Positions 36,752 through 44,112 of a DNA stretch of 64,000 nt are shown here, piece by piece (position 1 is the first letter of the stretch; every line of letters begins with the position of its first letter). The notes under the pieces were generated by a model. That model was not told the DNA's origin, made no database searches, and saw nothing but the letters and a program-made list of their open reading frames with translations. This DNA is from Pseudothermotoga elfii DSM 9442 = NBRC 107921 (GTDB taxonomy: Bacteria; Thermotogota; Thermotogae; Thermotogales; DSM-5069): the NCBI RefSeq assembly GCF_000504085.1, contig NC_022792.1:1516001-1580000 (forward strand), in the 5' to 3' direction. The translations under genes were made by a program, and so were the position numbers.

Positions 36752-37224
36752 TGAGCTTTTAAAAATTTCACCAACTGATCTGTTATATCATAAGCATCAT
36801 CACCATAAACAAGCATCTGCTTGTTCATAATATAATCATAACCCATCATTTTGGCGTATTTATCAATTTTGTCAGCTATCTCATTGAGCGTTTCTTGCAT
36901 TTTTGGTTGATACTCATTTTGAAGGAGTTGTTCGTACTGCTGCCTTCTCGTGAGTATCTCATTTTGTTTTTTCTCTATGTCAGTCTGAGAGGCTCCTGAT
37001 TTCTGCATGTTTTCCAGTTCTTTTGTTAACTCATTGAGTTTGTTCTGATAATACTGAAAATCTGCTTTGTAACGCTCATTGAGTTCAACCATTTTTGGAT
37101 ATTCCTGGGTAATTCGATTCACATCAACGAAAACTATTTTAGGACTTTCCTGAGTTGCTCCATAGAAAAACATCATGAAAATCGATAAACTCACTGCCCC
37201 GATGATAATAGATACTTTTTTCAC
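36748..37224 (-). CDS. OmpH/Skp-like periplasmic chaperone
   Basis: 158-aa secreted protein with an N-terminal signal sequence (MKKVSIIIGAVSLSIFMMFFYG), a short beta segment IVFVDVNRI and a long charged coiled coil (about residues 45-120), closing with YDYIMNKQMLVYGDDAYDITDQLVKFLK. This layout is that of Skp/OmpH, which hold unfolded outer-membrane proteins. It starts at GTG 37224 behind AAGGAGGTG and overlaps lptB by four bases. Probable clients are toga porins. Confidence 0.87.
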   Translation of the reverse strand: MKKVSIIIGAVSLSIFMMFFYGATQESPKIVFVDVNRITQEYPKMVELNERYKADFQYYQNKLNELTKELENMQKSGASQTDIEKKQNEILTRRQQYEQLLQNEYQPKMQETLNEIADKIDKYAKMMGYDYIMNKQMLVYGDDAYDITDQLVKFLKAQ

Positions 37225-37236
37225 ACAGACACCTCC

Positions 37237-37779
37237 TTAAAAATCAATCATATCTCTTATTTTATCAAGTGTTTTTGGACCTATTCCAGGTACTTCGAGA
37301 AGGTCTTCTGGTTTCTCGAAGGGCCCATTTCGTTCCCTGAATTTGATTATTTCACTTGCTTTGACTTCCCCTATTCCAGGTAGTTCAGAAAGTTTTTCAA
37401 GGTCAGCTCTGTTAATATTCACTTTCTTGTTTTCGAAAGAATTGTATTTGAGATCAACAAAACTCGCCATTTTTTCAGCTGTCGCTCTACCTATTCCCGA
37501 AACATTTGTTAGATCCTCTATTGACTGGAATGGACCGTTACTTTCTCTATAATCAAGAATCGATCTTGCTTTGGCAGGGCCAATGCCAGGTATCTCTAAC
37601 AGCTCTTCATATGTAGCTGAATTTATATCTATTGGAAACTGCACCGTTTTTCTTTGAACAGGTTGCTCGTCACTTTGAAAATCCCGATTCTCCATTTTCT
37701 CAAAAGCAAAACCAAGCAAGAGCAAAAGCCCAGCAAGAGCTAAAAAAGCAAGTCTTTTCTCGCTCACAGACAGTTTCAA
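37237..37779 (-). CDS. ComEA-like protein with two helix-hairpin-helix domains
   Basis: 180-aa membrane-anchored DNA-binding protein. A hydrophobic segment (about 9-25) is followed by two tandem ComEA domains: INSATYEELLEIPGIGPAKARSILDYR, NVSGIGRATAEK, then VNINRADLEKLSELPGIGEVKASEIIKFR, EVPGIGPKTLDK. Usual ComEA has one such domain, so the duplication is a small peculiarity. In naturally competent bacteria ComEA captures incoming DNA. TTG 37779 overlaps the SPOR gene stop by four bases. Confidence 0.85.
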   Translation of the reverse strand: MKLSVSEKRLAFLALAGLLLLLGFAFEKMENRDFQSDEQPVQRKTVQFPIDINSATYEELLEIPGIGPAKARSILDYRESNGPFQSIEDLTNVSGIGRATAEKMASFVDLKYNSFENKKVNINRADLEKLSELPGIGEVKASEIIKFRERNGPFEKPEDLLEVPGIGPKTLDKIRDMIDF

Positions 37780-38480
37780 GGTGCCACTCTCCCGACATAG
37801 CCAGGTCGATTGGTACCGGCGATCTTCATTATCTCTTCCCAGTTCAACTTTTGTGAGTAATCTTCAGCCGAATTTACATCGTTGAAGGCCCCAACAACTA
37901 CTGAATACCAGTCTCGGCCATCGCGGGTAAAATGCATAAGGTATGCCGGATATCCTGCACTTCTTAAAGCAAGAGCTCTTTCAAGGGCAGAATCTTTATT
38001 AACTACAGAAAGCACCAGAACGCCATAAATAGTCCTCATAGGAGTAACATCTTTCAATGTGTACTCCCCGACAATTGCAACTGTATAAAAGCCGTCCAGA
38101 GTTTGACAGATAAGAAATGGTAAATTGGAACCTCTTATGACCTTCAGTGCATCTTCAGATTGTAGAAGATAAACCGAGAAAATTTCTCCTTTTTCAACCA
38201 TCTCTGTAGCCTGAACAATAAGTTCTTTGTAATCAAACTCCTCCACCATATAAATCTGAGGGGTTGAATATTCTGTAATGGTCGCAGGGCTACTCTGTTC
38301 TGCTGGTATTTCTATCTTTGGTGATGGCATTTCTACTATCTCAATGCGCACACTGGAGCGACTCTTCACCAGGAAAAAAGTCGCCAGCGTAAAACTGACG
38401 AATCCAACACTGAGAGCAATTATCAATATGGCTAAAATTCGGGCCTGCATCTCAGTTAATTTTATCTGCCTGCGTGCCAC
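37776..38480 (-). CDS. Membrane protein with C-terminal SPOR-like domain
   Basis: 234-aa protein with a single N-terminal membrane segment (about residues 13-37), a Pro/Ser-rich linker, a central domain, and C-terminal repeats ALERALALRSAGYPAYLMHF and DWYSVVVGAFNDVNSAEDYSQKL typical of SPOR peptidoglycan-binding domains. SPOR proteins gather at division septa by binding denuded glycan strands. It is encoded with minC, which supports a cell-division role. It starts at GTG 38480. Confidence 0.78.
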   Translation of the reverse strand: MARRQIKLTEMQARILAILIIALSVGFVSFTLATFFLVKSRSSVRIEIVEMPSPKIEIPAEQSSPATITEYSTPQIYMVEEFDYKELIVQATEMVEKGEIFSVYLLQSEDALKVIRGSNLPFLICQTLDGFYTVAIVGEYTLKDVTPMRTIYGVLVLSVVNKDSALERALALRSAGYPAYLMHFTRDGRDWYSVVVGAFNDVNSAEDYSQKLNWEEIMKIAGTNRPGYVGRVAP

Positions 38481-38482
38481 TT

Positions 38483-39487
38483 TTACACTCCCTTTTCGGC
38501 ATAACTCATGAGCAACTGTATAGTGTATTCCACATCTGTTAGAGATAGAGTTTCACTTGGAGAGTGAACATATCTTGTTGGAATCGAAACTGTTGCCGAC
38601 GGAATGCCTGCTTTTGTCCTTTGAAGAACAGATGCATTTGTACCTCCAAAAACAAGTACTTCCATTTGATACGGAATATTCTCTTTTTGAGCAATTTCAA
38701 CAAGTCTGTCGACAATCTTTCTGTTGCTTATCGATGCTCGATCTTTCACCTTTACAGCAGGACCTTTACGCAAAACCATTGAGTGCCTCTTAAAAGATTT
38801 CGGATAATCAGATGAGTCTGTTACATCAATAGCTATACAAACATCCGGTGAGATACTGTAAGCTGCAACCGACGCTCCTATAAGCCCTACTTCCTCTTGG
38901 ACGGAAAAAGAGCCTATAATCGTATTAACCGGTTTTTTGATTCGTTTGAACATTTCCACTATCACCGCACATCCTATGCGATCATCCATGGCTTTACCAA
39001 CAAGTAAATCATTGTTTCTATACATATAAGAATCATAAACTCCGAAAGAACCGATTGGAACTAATTTTTGAGCCTCATCACGATCTTTCGCCCCTATATC
39101 CACAAACATAACATCCAGATTCAAATTAGAGTAATTTTTCTTTTGCTCTTCAAAAGTTTCTCCTTCAACATAAACTATCCCTGTTGCTTCTGGAAATTTA
39201 ACCCTGTGGCCAACATATGAATGAGCAGGAACTCCACCAACACTTTCAACTCTTAAGAAGCCTCTTTCATCGACATTTGTAACAACAAGTCCTATTTCGT
39301 CTGCGTGAGCATCAAAAAGTACTTTTTTTCCACTCGAACCTGTTTTCCAGACTAAGAGATTACCAACGTTATCAAATTTATACCCATCAATAAAACCTTC
39401 AAGTTCTTCAAGTATTATTTTGTGAACTTCTTCTTCCCTACCACTCGGACCATAAGCTTCTGTTAATTTTTTGATTAAATCTATCAT
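38483..39487 (-). CDS. M42-family aminopeptidase, copy 1
   Basis: 334-aa cobalt/zinc aminopeptidase of the M42 (tetrahedral TET) family. Metal and catalytic motifs are FDAHADEIG, MDDRIGCAV, VQEEVGLIGA and IDVTDSSD, with the C-terminal GGTNASVLQRTKAGIPSATVSIPTRYVHSPSE segment. ATG 39487 overlaps the preceding stop. It cleaves N-terminal residues from short peptides in the cytoplasm. Three such genes lie in tandem; differences in the specificity pocket, here Asn-Ala instead of Asp-Ala in the GGT motif, suggest distinct preferences. Confidence 0.93.
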   Translation of the reverse strand: MIDLIKKLTEAYGPSGREEEVHKIILEELEGFIDGYKFDNVGNLLVWKTGSSGKKVLFDAHADEIGLVVTNVDERGFLRVESVGGVPAHSYVGHRVKFPEATGIVYVEGETFEEQKKNYSNLNLDVMFVDIGAKDRDEAQKLVPIGSFGVYDSYMYRNNDLLVGKAMDDRIGCAVIVEMFKRIKKPVNTIIGSFSVQEEVGLIGASVAAYSISPDVCIAIDVTDSSDYPKSFKRHSMVLRKGPAVKVKDRASISNRKIVDRLVEIAQKENIPYQMEVLVFGGTNASVLQRTKAGIPSATVSIPTRYVHSPSETLSLTDVEYTIQLLMSYAEKGV

Positions 39488-40503
39488 TTTGCAAATGCCT
39501 CCCCTTCCTCAAGTATTTTTTCAACCAGAAGAACCGTATTTTTATAATCGTTCAAATCAATCATTGAAACAGGACTGTGTATATAACGTGCTGGAACAGA
39601 TATCACTCCAGCTGCGGTGCCGGCGCCTGTCCTTGCAAAACGTGCCGCATCTGTACCTCCGGCCGTTCGCCTTTTTGCCTGGTATGGTATGGAGTATTTC
39701 TCTGCCAGCTTTAAGATTGATTCATAAACTCTTTTGTTGATTACATACCCTCTGTGCATAAATGTAACTGCCGGCCCTTCACCAAGATGAGTTGCCCATT
39801 GGTAAGAAGGCAACTCCGGGTCATCACCCGCTGTTGTTCCTTCTATAACTATTGCAATATCAGGATGAATTTGCTCCACAACAACTGCGCTTCCACGCAA
39901 TCCAACTTCTTCCTGAACAAGAAAGGCAAAATAAACATCATCTTCATAACGATTATCCAGAGTAATGATGTCCATCAAAACAGAGCATCCTGCTCTATCA
40001 TCAAAAGCTTTTCCCGTGGCTCTGCCGTTCTCCTGGTGATAACCTGTTGTAAAAGATACATAATCCCCTATTTTAACCATCTTCGAAGCTTCTTCCTTAG
40101 ATTTTGCCCCAATGTAGATCCTCATCTGATCCACCGATGGTGGCTTCAAAATCTGATCTCTTTCCTGAATGTGTATGGCTTTGAAACCTATTACCCCGGG
40201 GATTTCTCCATTGATTCTGACAACTTTTCCGGGCATTACTTGAGTCTCTACCCCGCCAACAGGCGCAAAGCAGAGCATTCCATCATCTTCAACGTTTGTC
40301 ACCATAAAGCCGACTTCGTCCATGTGAGCCGCTATTACTATTTTCCTTTTGCTTTTTGTACCTTTTTTACAGGCAATCAGGTTTCCAAGAATATCCACCT
40401 TCAGTTCATCAACATATTTTTCTATCTCTTTTTCTATGAATTTTCTGACCTTCTCTTCATTTCCAGAAACTCCATCAAGCTCGGTAAGCTGCTTCAAGTA
40501 CAA
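39484..40503 (-). CDS. M42-family aminopeptidase, copy 2
   Basis: 339-aa M42 peptidase. Motifs are IAAHMDEVG, FDDRAGCSV, VQEEVGLRGS, VIEGTTAGD and GGTDAARFARTGAGTAAGVISVPARYIHSP. The EGTTAGD segment, where many family members have Asp, is typical of the glutamyl/leucyl aminopeptidase subtype. TTG 40503 is chosen because AAAGGAGGG lies just upstream; the frame would otherwise extend into the third copy. It sits in the middle of the operon and probably forms a dodecameric particle alone or with a neighbour. Confidence 0.93.
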   Translation of the reverse strand: MYLKQLTELDGVSGNEEKVRKFIEKEIEKYVDELKVDILGNLIACKKGTKSKRKIVIAAHMDEVGFMVTNVEDDGMLCFAPVGGVETQVMPGKVVRINGEIPGVIGFKAIHIQERDQILKPPSVDQMRIYIGAKSKEEASKMVKIGDYVSFTTGYHQENGRATGKAFDDRAGCSVLMDIITLDNRYEDDVYFAFLVQEEVGLRGSAVVVEQIHPDIAIVIEGTTAGDDPELPSYQWATHLGEGPAVTFMHRGYVINKRVYESILKLAEKYSIPYQAKRRTAGGTDAARFARTGAGTAAGVISVPARYIHSPVSMIDLNDYKNTVLLVEKILEEGEAFAK

Positions 40504-40505
40504 CT

Positions 40506-41528
40506 CTATCCCTCCTTTTTGATTGCCGTACACAATGCGATAAGCCTCGCCGTTTCCTGAACATCAACTGGATCAACAACTTCAACTGGTGTGTGCATGT
40601 ACATCAATGGTATTGAAACAAGCATTGTTCGAATACCGGTGCGAGTTAATTGAACTGCATCAGTATCTGTACCAGATCTTCCTGGGACTGGTTCTATCTG
40701 AAATTTCACACCATTTTTTTGTGCTAATTCGGCTACTTCCGCATAAAATTCTCTGTCCACAACCGGTCCAGTACCAAGAGCAGGCCCATTCCCAAGTTTT
40801 ATTTGCGGAAAACCCGGAATCTTTGCTTCGCCGTGAGTGACATCCAAAACGATGGCCTTATCAAGTTCTAATTGATAAGCAACAGATACAGCTCCCGGTC
40901 CACCTATTTCTTCCTGACTTGAGAAGATAAAGTAAACATCCGCCTTATTCTTTATAAAATTCAACAATTCTGCTGCAACAATAAGCGCTGCACAACTTGC
41001 TCTGTTGTCCAGGGCTTTACCACATATTTTTCCACCTATCTCAACGGGTGTAGATTCAATCACGCCCACATCTCCAACAGAGACGTCTTTTCCTAAATCG
41101 CTGCATGAAACGTCAATAAAAATTTTGTCAAAATCTGGCACACGTTTTCTATGCTCTTCTTTTTGTAAATGTGGAGGCAGGACACCTACAACGCCCCTTG
41201 CAATACCTTTCTTGGTATATATCCTGACCCTTTGAGCAAACATTACTTTTGGGTCTACTCCTCCCACAGTTTCAAGCCTGGCAAATCCACCTTCTTCAAT
41301 CTTTGTTACAACATGACCTACTTCGTCAACATGTGCAAAAATCCCTAATTTTTCTTTTCCTTCACCTTTCTTTTCAGCAATCAGAGTGCCAATTTTGTTA
41401 TAGAAAGTTCTGTCTACATAAGGGCTGATTTGCTTTTCTATGTATTCCAGAACAGGATCTTCAAAACCTGATGGGCCATCAATCTGTGAAAGGTCCACAA
41501 GCAACTTTTTGATATTCAAATTTATCAC
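40506..41528 (-). CDS. M42-family aminopeptidase, copy 3
   Basis: 340-aa M42 peptidase with FAHVDEVGHV, LDNRASCAALI, SQEEIGGPGA and LDVTHGEAKIPG, plus GRSGTDTDAVQLTRTGIRTMLVSIPLMYMHTPVE. It is the most divergent of the three, with Asn where the first Asp of DDR normally stands (DNR) and a different C-terminal pocket. It is the first of the peptidase genes after minC, four bases downstream of it. Catalytic Glu-Glu is intact. Confidence 0.92.
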   Translation of the reverse strand: MINLNIKKLLVDLSQIDGPSGFEDPVLEYIEKQISPYVDRTFYNKIGTLIAEKKGEGKEKLGIFAHVDEVGHVVTKIEEGGFARLETVGGVDPKVMFAQRVRIYTKKGIARGVVGVLPPHLQKEEHRKRVPDFDKIFIDVSCSDLGKDVSVGDVGVIESTPVEIGGKICGKALDNRASCAALIVAAELLNFIKNKADVYFIFSSQEEIGGPGAVSVAYQLELDKAIVLDVTHGEAKIPGFPQIKLGNGPALGTGPVVDREFYAEVAELAQKNGVKFQIEPVPGRSGTDTDAVQLTRTGIRTMLVSIPLMYMHTPVEVVDPVDVQETARLIALCTAIKKEG

Positions 41529-41532
41529 TCCC

Positions 41533-42174
41533 CTATTGAAATTTTACATCTTTGGCACTCTCAATCACAATTTTGTTTTGTTTAACATGAACCACAACGG
41601 GTTCGTCGTATGAACCAGCTTCCCTGAGAATATATTCCGATATCTGTATTAAAGACGGCTCCATAGACAAGGCAGCCACAATGGAATCTGATTCGTTAAG
41701 CCCAGCTCTTAATATCCCTTTAACATTTCCAAACACAACAATTGATCCTCCAGCCATAATCTCAGCACCAGAATGTACATTACCAATAACGATAACATCG
41801 CCCGAATGTACCAGAGCTTGTCCTGATCTCAGGTTTTTTTTGACAACTTTCGTACCAGATTTCGTCTCGCCTTCTTCAACCATTTTCATTCTGCCGCGAA
41901 CGTTAATTCCTTCTTTTGCAGTAACCCCCATAAGTATCTGGGAAACTTCTATCCCCATTTTTTTAAGAATAGAGATTATCCTTGGCATATCATGGGAATG
42001 TTTTTCGTTGTTCTCTATCATCAGCATGATCTTATCGCCTGCAGCAAAAAAACCGCTCATCTGGGATATTTTCGAGGTCAACTGGTTCACAACATCTTCC
42101 AGGTTATCGTAATCTTTTATCACCAGCACAAGGCCTTCTTTGGTCATTTTGAAATCTATCAGATCTATAGTCAC
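41533..42174 (-). CDS. minC: Septum-site determining protein MinC
   Basis: 213-aa division inhibitor that blocks FtsZ polymerisation away from mid-cell. The N-terminal half carries the FtsZ-binding domain; the C-terminal beta-helix has RSGQALVHSGDVIVIGNVHSGAEIMAGGSIVVFGNVKGILRAG, the MinC-C signature that binds MinD. It starts at GTG 42174 behind GGGGGTGA. No minD is adjacent. It leads a ten-gene operon running to gltX, and its gene neighbourhood with three M42 peptidases resembles that of T. maritima. Confidence 0.95.
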   Translation of the reverse strand: MTIDLIDFKMTKEGLVLVIKDYDNLEDVVNQLTSKISQMSGFFAAGDKIMLMIENNEKHSHDMPRIISILKKMGIEVSQILMGVTAKEGINVRGRMKMVEEGETKSGTKVVKKNLRSGQALVHSGDVIVIGNVHSGAEIMAGGSIVVFGNVKGILRAGLNESDSIVAALSMEPSLIQISEYILREAGSYDEPVVVHVKQNKIVIESAKDVKFQ

Positions 42175-42193
42175 GCAAGTTCACCCCCGAAGA

Positions 42194-42221
42194 TTATCAA
42201 TAAGATTTTATCACGTATAAT
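42194..42221 (+). promoter_or_regulatory. Promoter for the fliJ-mrnC-rlmB operon
   Basis: TTATCA (42194-42199) and TATAAT (42216-42221) are 16 bases apart in the gap between divergent minC and fliJ. The -10 box is perfect, the -35 box poor. Confidence 0.5.
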
Positions 42222-42260
42222 ATAAATGTCTGAAATAATCTCAACTCAGGAGTGCGGCTT

Positions 42261-42695
42261 ATGTTTAAATTTAGATTGGAAAGAGTACTTCAGCTCAGAA
42301 TTTCCGAAGAAAATCAGCTGAAGCTTGAACTGGCTTCTGTAAGAGCTCGAATGCGCATCTTACAGGAAGAAATCAATTCAGCACAGCAGATGCTTTATAA
42401 AATGAGCCAGGAGGTACTTCAAGATCCTTCAAGAGGTTTATCTGGCAATGAAATTCATCAATGGAGGTCGTACGTCGAGGCAACCGAAAACTATATAAGA
42501 AAGAAACTACAGGATCTGAAAAATTTGAAATCTGAAGAAGACAGATTAAAAGAAAAATACCTTGAAATGAGAAAAGATAGAAAAATTCTCGAAAATCTTA
42601 AGGCAAAGCAATTTAAGAGATATGCATTTGAACAGGATAGATTAAACAGGCTTTATATGGATGAAATTGCACTCAGAAAATATGCAAGAAGGTGA
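42261..42695 (+). CDS. fliJ: FliJ-like flagellar export protein
   Basis: 144-aa, almost wholly coiled-coil protein. It begins MFKFRLERVLQLRISEENQLKLELASV and ends with a charged helix (EQDRLNRLYMDEIAL), the layout of FliJ, the central stalk of the flagellar export ATPase. ATG 42261 follows GGAG by eight bases; GTG 42252 is an alternative. It lies outside any flagellar cluster, next to RNA-processing genes, so identification rests on pattern and length only. Confidence 0.75.
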   Translation: MFKFRLERVLQLRISEENQLKLELASVRARMRILQEEINSAQQMLYKMSQEVLQDPSRGLSGNEIHQWRSYVEATENYIRKKLQDLKNLKSEEDRLKEKYLEMRKDRKILENLKAKQFKRYAFEQDRLNRLYMDEIALRKYARR

Positions 42696-42699
42696 AATT

Positions 42700-43077
42700 T
42701 TGGACGTTTCGCAAATTCCAATCTCCACTATGGCATATATAGGAGATGCCATTTATTCATTGTATTGCAAAGTAAAATCATTAAAACTAATGAAAGTAAA
42801 AGCCATTCATAAAGAGGTCAACAAAATCATATCCCGCGAAGGGCAGGCGAGAAGCTTCGACAGATTAGTAGAGTTGTTGAGCGCGGAGGAGTTTTCTCTG
42901 GTCAAACGTGCTTTAAACAGCAGAGCAGCAAAAAAATATGGAAATGATATTTTTTACAGAAAAAGTACCGCTCTTGAAGCATTGATAGGTTATCTTTATC
43001 TTAAGGGAAATAAAGAAAGATTAATAGATTTGCTGAAAATTGCTGTGGAGAATGATAAAGATGATCGTTTATGGTAA
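42700..43077 (+). CDS. mrnC: Mini-ribonuclease III
   Basis: 125-aa RNase III-like nuclease without a dsRNA-binding domain, used in 23S rRNA maturation. It has the catalytic motif AYIGDAIYSLYCK and the helix YRKSTALEALIGYLYL. TTG 42700 is preferred because AAGGTGA lies four bases upstream and just after the fliJ stop; a longer frame from 42661 would overlap fliJ. It overlaps rlmB by 17 bases, linking two 23S rRNA processing enzymes. Confidence 0.92.
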   Translation: MDVSQIPISTMAYIGDAIYSLYCKVKSLKLMKVKAIHKEVNKIISREGQARSFDRLVELLSAEEFSLVKRALNSRAAKKYGNDIFYRKSTALEALIGYLYLKGNKERLIDLLKIAVENDKDDRLW

Positions 43078-43762
43078 AAGTGTTCTGGATGAAATCGTGA
43101 GGATACGATATCCTGTCAAAAAAATATATCTGCGGGAAAGTAACAACGAAAAGTTTCAGGAGATAGAAGAGATCCTCAAGAAAAACGGTTATCATTATAT
43201 AAAAACATCGGCTAAACATTTAGAAAAACTATGTGGTGAAGAAAAAAATCAAGGAATAGTTATTGATCTTGATTTCAATTATGCAGATGAAACATATCTC
43301 GATGGTGATTTTATAGTTTTGCTTGATCATATAGTTGATCCACATAATCTTGGTGCGATAATACGTACTTGCGTTGGTGCTGGAGTTAGTGCAATCGTTA
43401 TCACAAAAGACCGATCCGCCAAGATAACTCCTGCGGTAGTTAAGGTCTCTGCGGGAACTGTTTTTCGCATACCTGTTGTGATAGTAACAAACATAGTCTA
43501 TACCATCGAAAAATTAAAAAACAAAGGTTATTGGGTTTATGGTGCAGATATGAATGGCAAGAATCTTTACGAAGAAGGATTTATTTCTCCTGTCGCTATA
43601 GTTTTTGGCAACGAAGGAGAAGGACTAAGCCGCCTCGTGAAAGAAAGATGCGATCAACTAATATCTATTCCCATGCGCAGTAAAATTGATTCTTTGAATG
43701 TTTCGGTCAGTGCTGGAATTATATTATTTGAAATATCAAGAAAATGCTTCATGAAAAGATGA
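43061..43762 (+). CDS. rlmB: TrmH/SpoU-family 23S rRNA ribose methyltransferase, RlmB-like
   Basis: 233-aa SPOUT methyltransferase with an N-terminal substrate-binding domain and the knotted C-terminal domain. Motifs are LDHIVDPHNLGAIIRTC (motif 1), AIVFGNEGEGLSRL (motif 2) and IPMRSKIDSLNVSVSAGIILFE (motif 3). ATG 43061 is chosen at a normal distance from GTGGAG. RlmB methylates the ribose of G2251 in the ribosomal peptidyl-transfer loop; other family members modify tRNA, so the target is probable, not proven. Confidence 0.9.
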   Translation: MIVYGKSVLDEIVRIRYPVKKIYLRESNNEKFQEIEEILKKNGYHYIKTSAKHLEKLCGEEKNQGIVIDLDFNYADETYLDGDFIVLLDHIVDPHNLGAIIRTCVGAGVSAIVITKDRSAKITPAVVKVSAGTVFRIPVVIVTNIVYTIEKLKNKGYWVYGADMNGKNLYEEGFISPVAIVFGNEGEGLSRLVKERCDQLISIPMRSKIDSLNVSVSAGIILFEISRKCFMKR

Positions 43763-43771
43763 TACAGGTAC

Positions 43772-43800
43772 TTGAAAAATGTATTTGGGTATGATATCAT
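43772..43800 (+). promoter_or_regulatory. Promoter of the tRNA cluster
   Basis: TTGAAA (43772-43777) and TATCAT (43795-43800) are 17 bases apart, and transcription would begin about ten bases before tRNA-Lys. Confidence 0.6.
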
Positions 43801-43816
43801 CAAAATGCATTTGTGT

Positions 43817-43892
43817 GACCCGCTAGCTCAGCCGGAAGAGCACCTGACTTTTAATCAGGGGGTCCCGGGTTCGAGTCCCGGGCGGGTCACCA
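43817..43892 (+). tRNA. tRNA-Lys (anticodon TTT)
   Basis: Acceptor GACCCGC/GCGGGTC, discriminator A and encoded CCA. The anticodon arm CCTGA-CTTTTAA-TCAGG gives anticodon TTT. First tRNA of a three-gene cluster; the next begins immediately after its CCA. Confidence 0.97.
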
Positions 43893-43977
43893 GCGAGAGT
43901 GGCGGAACTGGCAGACGCGCTGGACTTAGAATCCAGTGGATGATGAATCCGTGTGGGTTCAAGTCCCACCTCTCGCA
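43893..43977 (+). tRNA. tRNA-Leu (anticodon TAG)
   Basis: Acceptor GCGAGAG/CTCTCGC with discriminator A. Anticodon arm CTGGA-CTTAGAA-TCCAG gives TAG (codon CUA and relatives). The long variable arm (about 43936-43953) is typical of leucine tRNAs. The following bases are CCC, so unlike its neighbours its CCA is not encoded and must be added. Confidence 0.96.
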
Positions 43978-43986
43978 CCCAGGACT

Positions 43987-44061
43987 GCGGGTGTAGCTCA
44001 GTGGTAGAGCGTCTGCTTGCCAAGCAGAAGGTCGCGGGTTCGAATCCCGTCGCCCGCTCCA
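43987..44061 (+). tRNA. tRNA-Gly (anticodon GCC)
   Basis: Acceptor GCGGGTG/CGCCCGC, discriminator T and encoded CCA. Anticodon arm TCTGC-TTGCCAA-GCAGA gives GCC. Last tRNA of the cluster, followed by a terminator. Confidence 0.97.
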
Positions 44062-44070
44062 AATAGGAAT

Positions 44071-44096
44071 CCCCCTGCTGAGCAGGGGGTTTTTTT
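44071..44096 (+). terminator. Terminator of the tRNA cluster
   Basis: CCCCCTGC/GCAGGGGG (44071-44078 with 44082-44089) followed by seven T residues, a textbook intrinsic terminator just before uvrA. Confidence 0.95.
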
Positions 44097-44112
44097 CAGT
44101 GAGGTGAATCAT

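Noticed and set aside
44017-44112. Upstream extension of uvrA
   Set aside because: It runs through tRNA-Gly and the terminator; TTG 44113 has a good ribosome site and the standard UvrA N-terminus.
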